A stretch of 64,000 nucleotides of DNA from Hyphomicrobiales bacterium (GTDB lineage: Bacteria > Pseudomonadota > Alphaproteobacteria > Rhizobiales > Rhizobiaceae). The stretch lies in assembly GCA_900472675.1 (NCBI GenBank), contig UCJA01000006.1, positions 124,001-188,000 on the forward strand. Direction: 5' to 3'. The translations under genes and the position numbers were made by a program. This document shows, piece by piece, positions 61,518 through 64,000 of this stretch; position 1 is the stretch's first letter, and each line of letters opens with the position of its first letter. The notes below the pieces were generated by a model that saw nothing but the letters and a program-made list of their open reading frames with translations, did not search any database and was not told where the DNA came from.

Positions 61518-62162
61518 ATGACCTACGCCATCATCGGTTCGGGAGCGATTGGCACGGCCATCGCAACCCACTTCGCCAGAACCGGCATCGCAGTGTCGGT
61601 TGCAAACACAAGGGGGCCAGCGTCGCTGGCCCCGCTCGTTCAGCGCCTCGGAAGCGCGATCCGTGCTGCAGACCTGCAAGATGCGCTGACGGCCGATTTG
61701 ATCATCCTTGCAGTGCCGCACGGGGCGGTCAGTTCTGTCCTCGCTGGCTCCACGAACTGGGAGGGACGGATCATCGTCGATGCAACCAATGCAATCGACC
61801 CCGCGACCTTTGCGCCTGCAGACCTTGGAGGTCGCGCATCGACCGAGATCGTTTCAGAGCTCGCCCCTGGCGCCACCGTGGTTAAAGGCTTCAACCACAT
61901 CCTGGCTCGTGTTCTCGAGCGGTTACCCGACGACGGGCGTGGCTACGGGAAACGAACCCAGTTCGTTTCTGGGGAAGATGCTGACGGTAAGCTGGTGGTG
62001 AGCGAACTCATGCAGCGGTTCGGCTTTGCCGTCATTGATCTTGGCGGACTTTCCGAGGGCGGACTGCTTCAGCAGTATGGCGGGCCGCTGACGGGTCACA
62101 GCCTCGTCAGCCAGGAGATGCAAGGCAGCAATCTGGCCGACACCGACATTGTGCAGCACTAG
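61518..62162 (+). CDS. NADP-binding oxidoreductase (F420-dependent NADP reductase-like)
   Basis: 214 residues. N-terminal Rossmann motif YAIIGSGAIGTAIATHFART with VANTRGP after strand 2 (basic residue suggests NADP). Later motifs: ADLIILAVPHGAVSSVL, IIVDATNAID and VVKGFNHILARVL fit the NADP oxidoreductase coenzyme-F420-dependent family, which in proteobacteria probably uses other substrates. It starts 9 bases after the hydrolase stop, so the two form an operon. Confidence 0.85.
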   Translation: MTYAIIGSGAIGTAIATHFARTGIAVSVANTRGPASLAPLVQRLGSAIRAADLQDALTADLIILAVPHGAVSSVLAGSTNWEGRIIVDATNAIDPATFAPADLGGRASTEIVSELAPGATVVKGFNHILARVLERLPDDGRGYGKRTQFVSGEDADGKLVVSELMQRFGFAVIDLGGLSEGGLLQQYGGPLTGHSLVSQEMQGSNLADTDIVQH

Positions 62163-62355
62163 ACGCACGGCCTCCGCATCCGTCTCCGAGGGATTGCGCC
62201 GGCTCCCCCACCACTGAACGACAACATCTAGTTTTCCCAGATAGCAGAACGCGCCGCCTCTCAAAGGCGACGCGTTACTCTCTGTTGCATTCTCTGGCCA
62301 TGAGTGCGCCAACGAACATCGATAGACGCGCCTCGCGGCGACCAACCGGGGGCTT

Positions 62356-64000
62356 CTAAGAGGCCCCCGCTTCGGCTCCAATGCCTCTGATGCGAACAGG
62401 AACTCCCTTGTAAGCCGGGGTGCCTGAACGCTTGTCAGCATATGCCAGCGGAATCACCACGTTCAGTTCGGGGTAGTAACCCGCAACCGAACCGCGCGGT
62501 ATCGGATATTCTATGGCTGTGAAGCCCTGAACCTCGCGCACCATATCGCCCGCCCCTGCGGCAATAGACACCTTGTCCCCCTCTTTCAGACCGCGTGCTT
62601 CAAGGTCTTCCCGGTTGATGAACAGGACGTCTCGTCGCCCAAATACGCCTCGGTACCGGTCGTCAAGATTGTAGACGGTCGTGTTGTACTGGCCGTGGCT
62701 GCGGATCGTAGTGAGGACAAGAAGGCTCTTATCCGCAAGAAGCGGATCCTCGTCGACCCTCGGTGCCACGAGGAAGTGGGCTTTGTGGCTGTCGGTGTGC
62801 CAGACCCTCTGCGAAGCTCCCACGTCAAGACGAAAGCCGCCCGGCTGCCGCACGCGCGTGTTGAAGTTTTCGAAGATGGGAAACACCTGTTCGATCTTGT
62901 CGCGGATACGATCGTAGTTCGCGATCATACCGTCCCAGTCGATGCCGTACTTTCCACCAAGGGTAGCCTTGGCGATACCAGCGATGATCGCTGGCTCCGA
63001 CCACACCATGTCGCTCGGTGGCCGCAGGAAACCCTTCGAAGCGTGAACCATGGACATGGAGTCTTCGACCGTAACCGACTGGGGCCCGGATGCCTGCTCA
63101 TCCACATTTGTGCGCCCGAGGCACGGCAGGATGATCGAGGTCTTGGCAGTCAGAAGGTGCGATCGGTTGAGTTTCGTCGCGATGTGAACAGCCAGATCCA
63201 GCTTGCGCATTCCCTCGAACACGTAATTCGGATCGGACATCGCGACGGCGAGATTGCCTCCGAGACAGATCAATGCCTTGGAGTCTCCTTTGGCGATCGC
63301 ATCGACTGCCTCTACCGCGTTGTGTCCCTTGTCCTGCCTGGGTCTGAACCCGAAGGCTCTCTCGATCCCGTCGATCAGAGCCTTGTTCGGCAACTCGGTA
63401 ATGCCGACTGTTCGGTCACCCTGAACGTTCGAATGGCCGCGTACCGGGCATATACCAGCACCCTGACGGCCGATGTTGCCGCGCAGCATCAGGAAGTTGG
63501 CGAGCTGCTGTACGTTCGCCGTCCCGTTGCTGTGCTGGGTGATGCCCATACCGTAGCAGAGGATGACGTTCTTCGCCGCAATGTACACGTCGGCGGCCGC
63601 TTCGAGCTCCGTCCGGCTCAGCCCGGATACTTCTGTGATGTCGTCCCAGGAAGTTTGCTCCACGTCGCCGCGCAGGTCGTCGATGCCTTGCGTGTGCTCC
63701 TCGATAAAATCTCTGTCCAGCACGCCGGGGCCGCCCGCAGCCAGGCTAATGGCGTCCCTCTCGAAGACCGCCTTCATCAGTCCCTTGAGGGCCGCCAGAT
63801 CACCCCCCGCGCGAACCTGGTAGTAGGACGAAGCGATGTCTGTCGAACTCAGGGTTCCCATTTCGATCGGATCCTGAGGTGCGGCAAAGCGCTCGAGTGC
63901 GCGTTCCTTCAGCGGGTTGAAGGCGACGATGCGACAGCCGCGCTTGGACGCGTCATGCAGGGTCGTCATCATGCGGGGATGGTTGGTGCCGGGATTGTGG
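62356..64000 (-). CDS. YdeP/FdhF-type molybdopterin oxidoreductase (5' end outside window)
   Basis: The frame runs through the right edge: codons before the Met at 63972 read HNPGTNHPR, a conserved part of this family, so the protein continues. About 547 residues are visible. Motifs: YGMGITQHSNGTANVQQLAN, MLRGNIGRQGAGICPVRGHS, NVQGDRTVGI, KTSIILPCLGRTNVDEQASG and a C-terminal molydopterin dinucleotide-binding domain (TIRSHGQYNTTVYNLDDRYR; GVFGRRDVLFIN). This is the FdhF/YdeP family of formate-dehydrogenase-like enzymes. The N-terminal part with any Fe-S or Cys/Sec ligand is not visible, so substrate is open. A hairpin (62347-62367) includes the stop codon. Confidence 0.9.
   Translation of the reverse strand, partial: HNPGTNHPRMMTTLHDASKRGCRIVAFNPLKERALERFAAPQDPIEMGTLSSTDIASSYYQVRAGGDLAALKGLMKAVFERDAISLAAGGPGVLDRDFIEEHTQGIDDLRGDVEQTSWDDITEVSGLSRTELEAAADVYIAAKNVILCYGMGITQHSNGTANVQQLANFLMLRGNIGRQGAGICPVRGHSNVQGDRTVGITELPNKALIDGIERAFGFRPRQDKGHNAVEAVDAIAKGDSKALICLGGNLAVAMSDPNYVFEGMRKLDLAVHIATKLNRSHLLTAKTSIILPCLGRTNVDEQASGPQSVTVEDSMSMVHASKGFLRPPSDMVWSEPAIIAGIAKATLGGKYGIDWDGMIANYDRIRDKIEQVFPIFENFNTRVRQPGGFRLDVGASQRVWHTDSHKAHFLVAPRVDEDPLLADKSLLVLTTIRSHGQYNTTVYNLDDRYRGVFGRRDVLFINREDLEARGLKEGDKVSIAAGAGDMVREVQGFTAIEYPIPRGSVAGYYPELNVVIPLAYADKRSGTPAYKGVPVRIRGIGAEAGAS

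Overview
The window looks like the chromosome of a Rhizobiaceae-type alphaproteobacterium (Rhizobium/Agrobacterium relatives). The main reason is a chemotaxis operon in the rhizobial order icpA-STAS-cheY1-cheA-cheW-cheR-cheB-cheY2-cheD-cheT, followed by fliF and the LuxR-type regulators visN/visR. High GC, a bcsN-bcsA-bcsB cellulose cluster and FixL/FixJ-like signalling genes agree with this. LAYOUT. (1) 1-12.5 kb: two very large proteins built almost only from Ser/Thr-rich octapeptides (ALSTxQIA type), which are arranged in a 17-octad, 136-residue higher-order repeat (408 bp). The first is cut by the left edge; the second has 2278 residues (284 octads). Between them sit a TPR-GT41 (OGT/SPINDLY-like) glycosyltransferase and a GT-A-like glycosyltransferase with an inserted FAMeT-like beta-sandwich. 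I regard this four-gene cassette as the best candidate for an undescribed system: a giant repeat scaffold or surface protein and its own glycosylation enzymes, beside flagellar export genes. (2) 12.7-16.6 kb: flhB, a 151-residue unknown and a multi-module DUF1217 flagellar-type protein, all on +. (3) 16.6-30.1 kb, all on -: two small envelope proteins, visR, visN, fliF and the che operon. A good FNR/FixK anaerobox with a matching -10 lies upstream of icpA. (4) 30.4-38.7 kb: a TPR protein (BcsK-like) divergent from bcsN-bcsA-bcsB; no bcsZ is present. (5) 38.7-41.3 kb: a DNA-3-methyladenine glycosylase, a 28-codon membrane mini-ORF, a DUF6074-like protein, an orphan receiver and a gene-poor stretch. 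(6) 41.3-51.8 kb: a signalling-rich accessory region with two paralogous PAS histidine kinases, single-domain receivers, a FixJ-like regulator, TetR and AraC regulators, a TctA/TctB-like membrane pair, a CopC-like protein and a limonene-epoxide-hydrolase-like enzyme. (7) 52-64 kb: small membrane proteins, DoxX-like and NirC-like proteins, an MscS/cyclic-nucleotide-domain channel with an altered ligand pocket, an AcrAB/MexEF-type RND pump, an alpha/beta hydrolase with a Tat-like leader over an internal start, an NADP-binding oxidoreductase and a YdeP-type molybdopterin oxidoreductase cut by the right edge. HOW IT FITS TOGETHER. Regions 2-4 form a motility-to-attachment block: VisNR controls flagella, the che operon steers them, and the c-di-GMP-binding cellulose synthase acts at attachment. 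The repeat/glycosyltransferase cassette sits at the flagellar end and may be a surface or flagellum-associated product. Regions 5-7 look like stress, redox and detoxification functions under two-component control. All functions are from reading the sequence; no database search was run.
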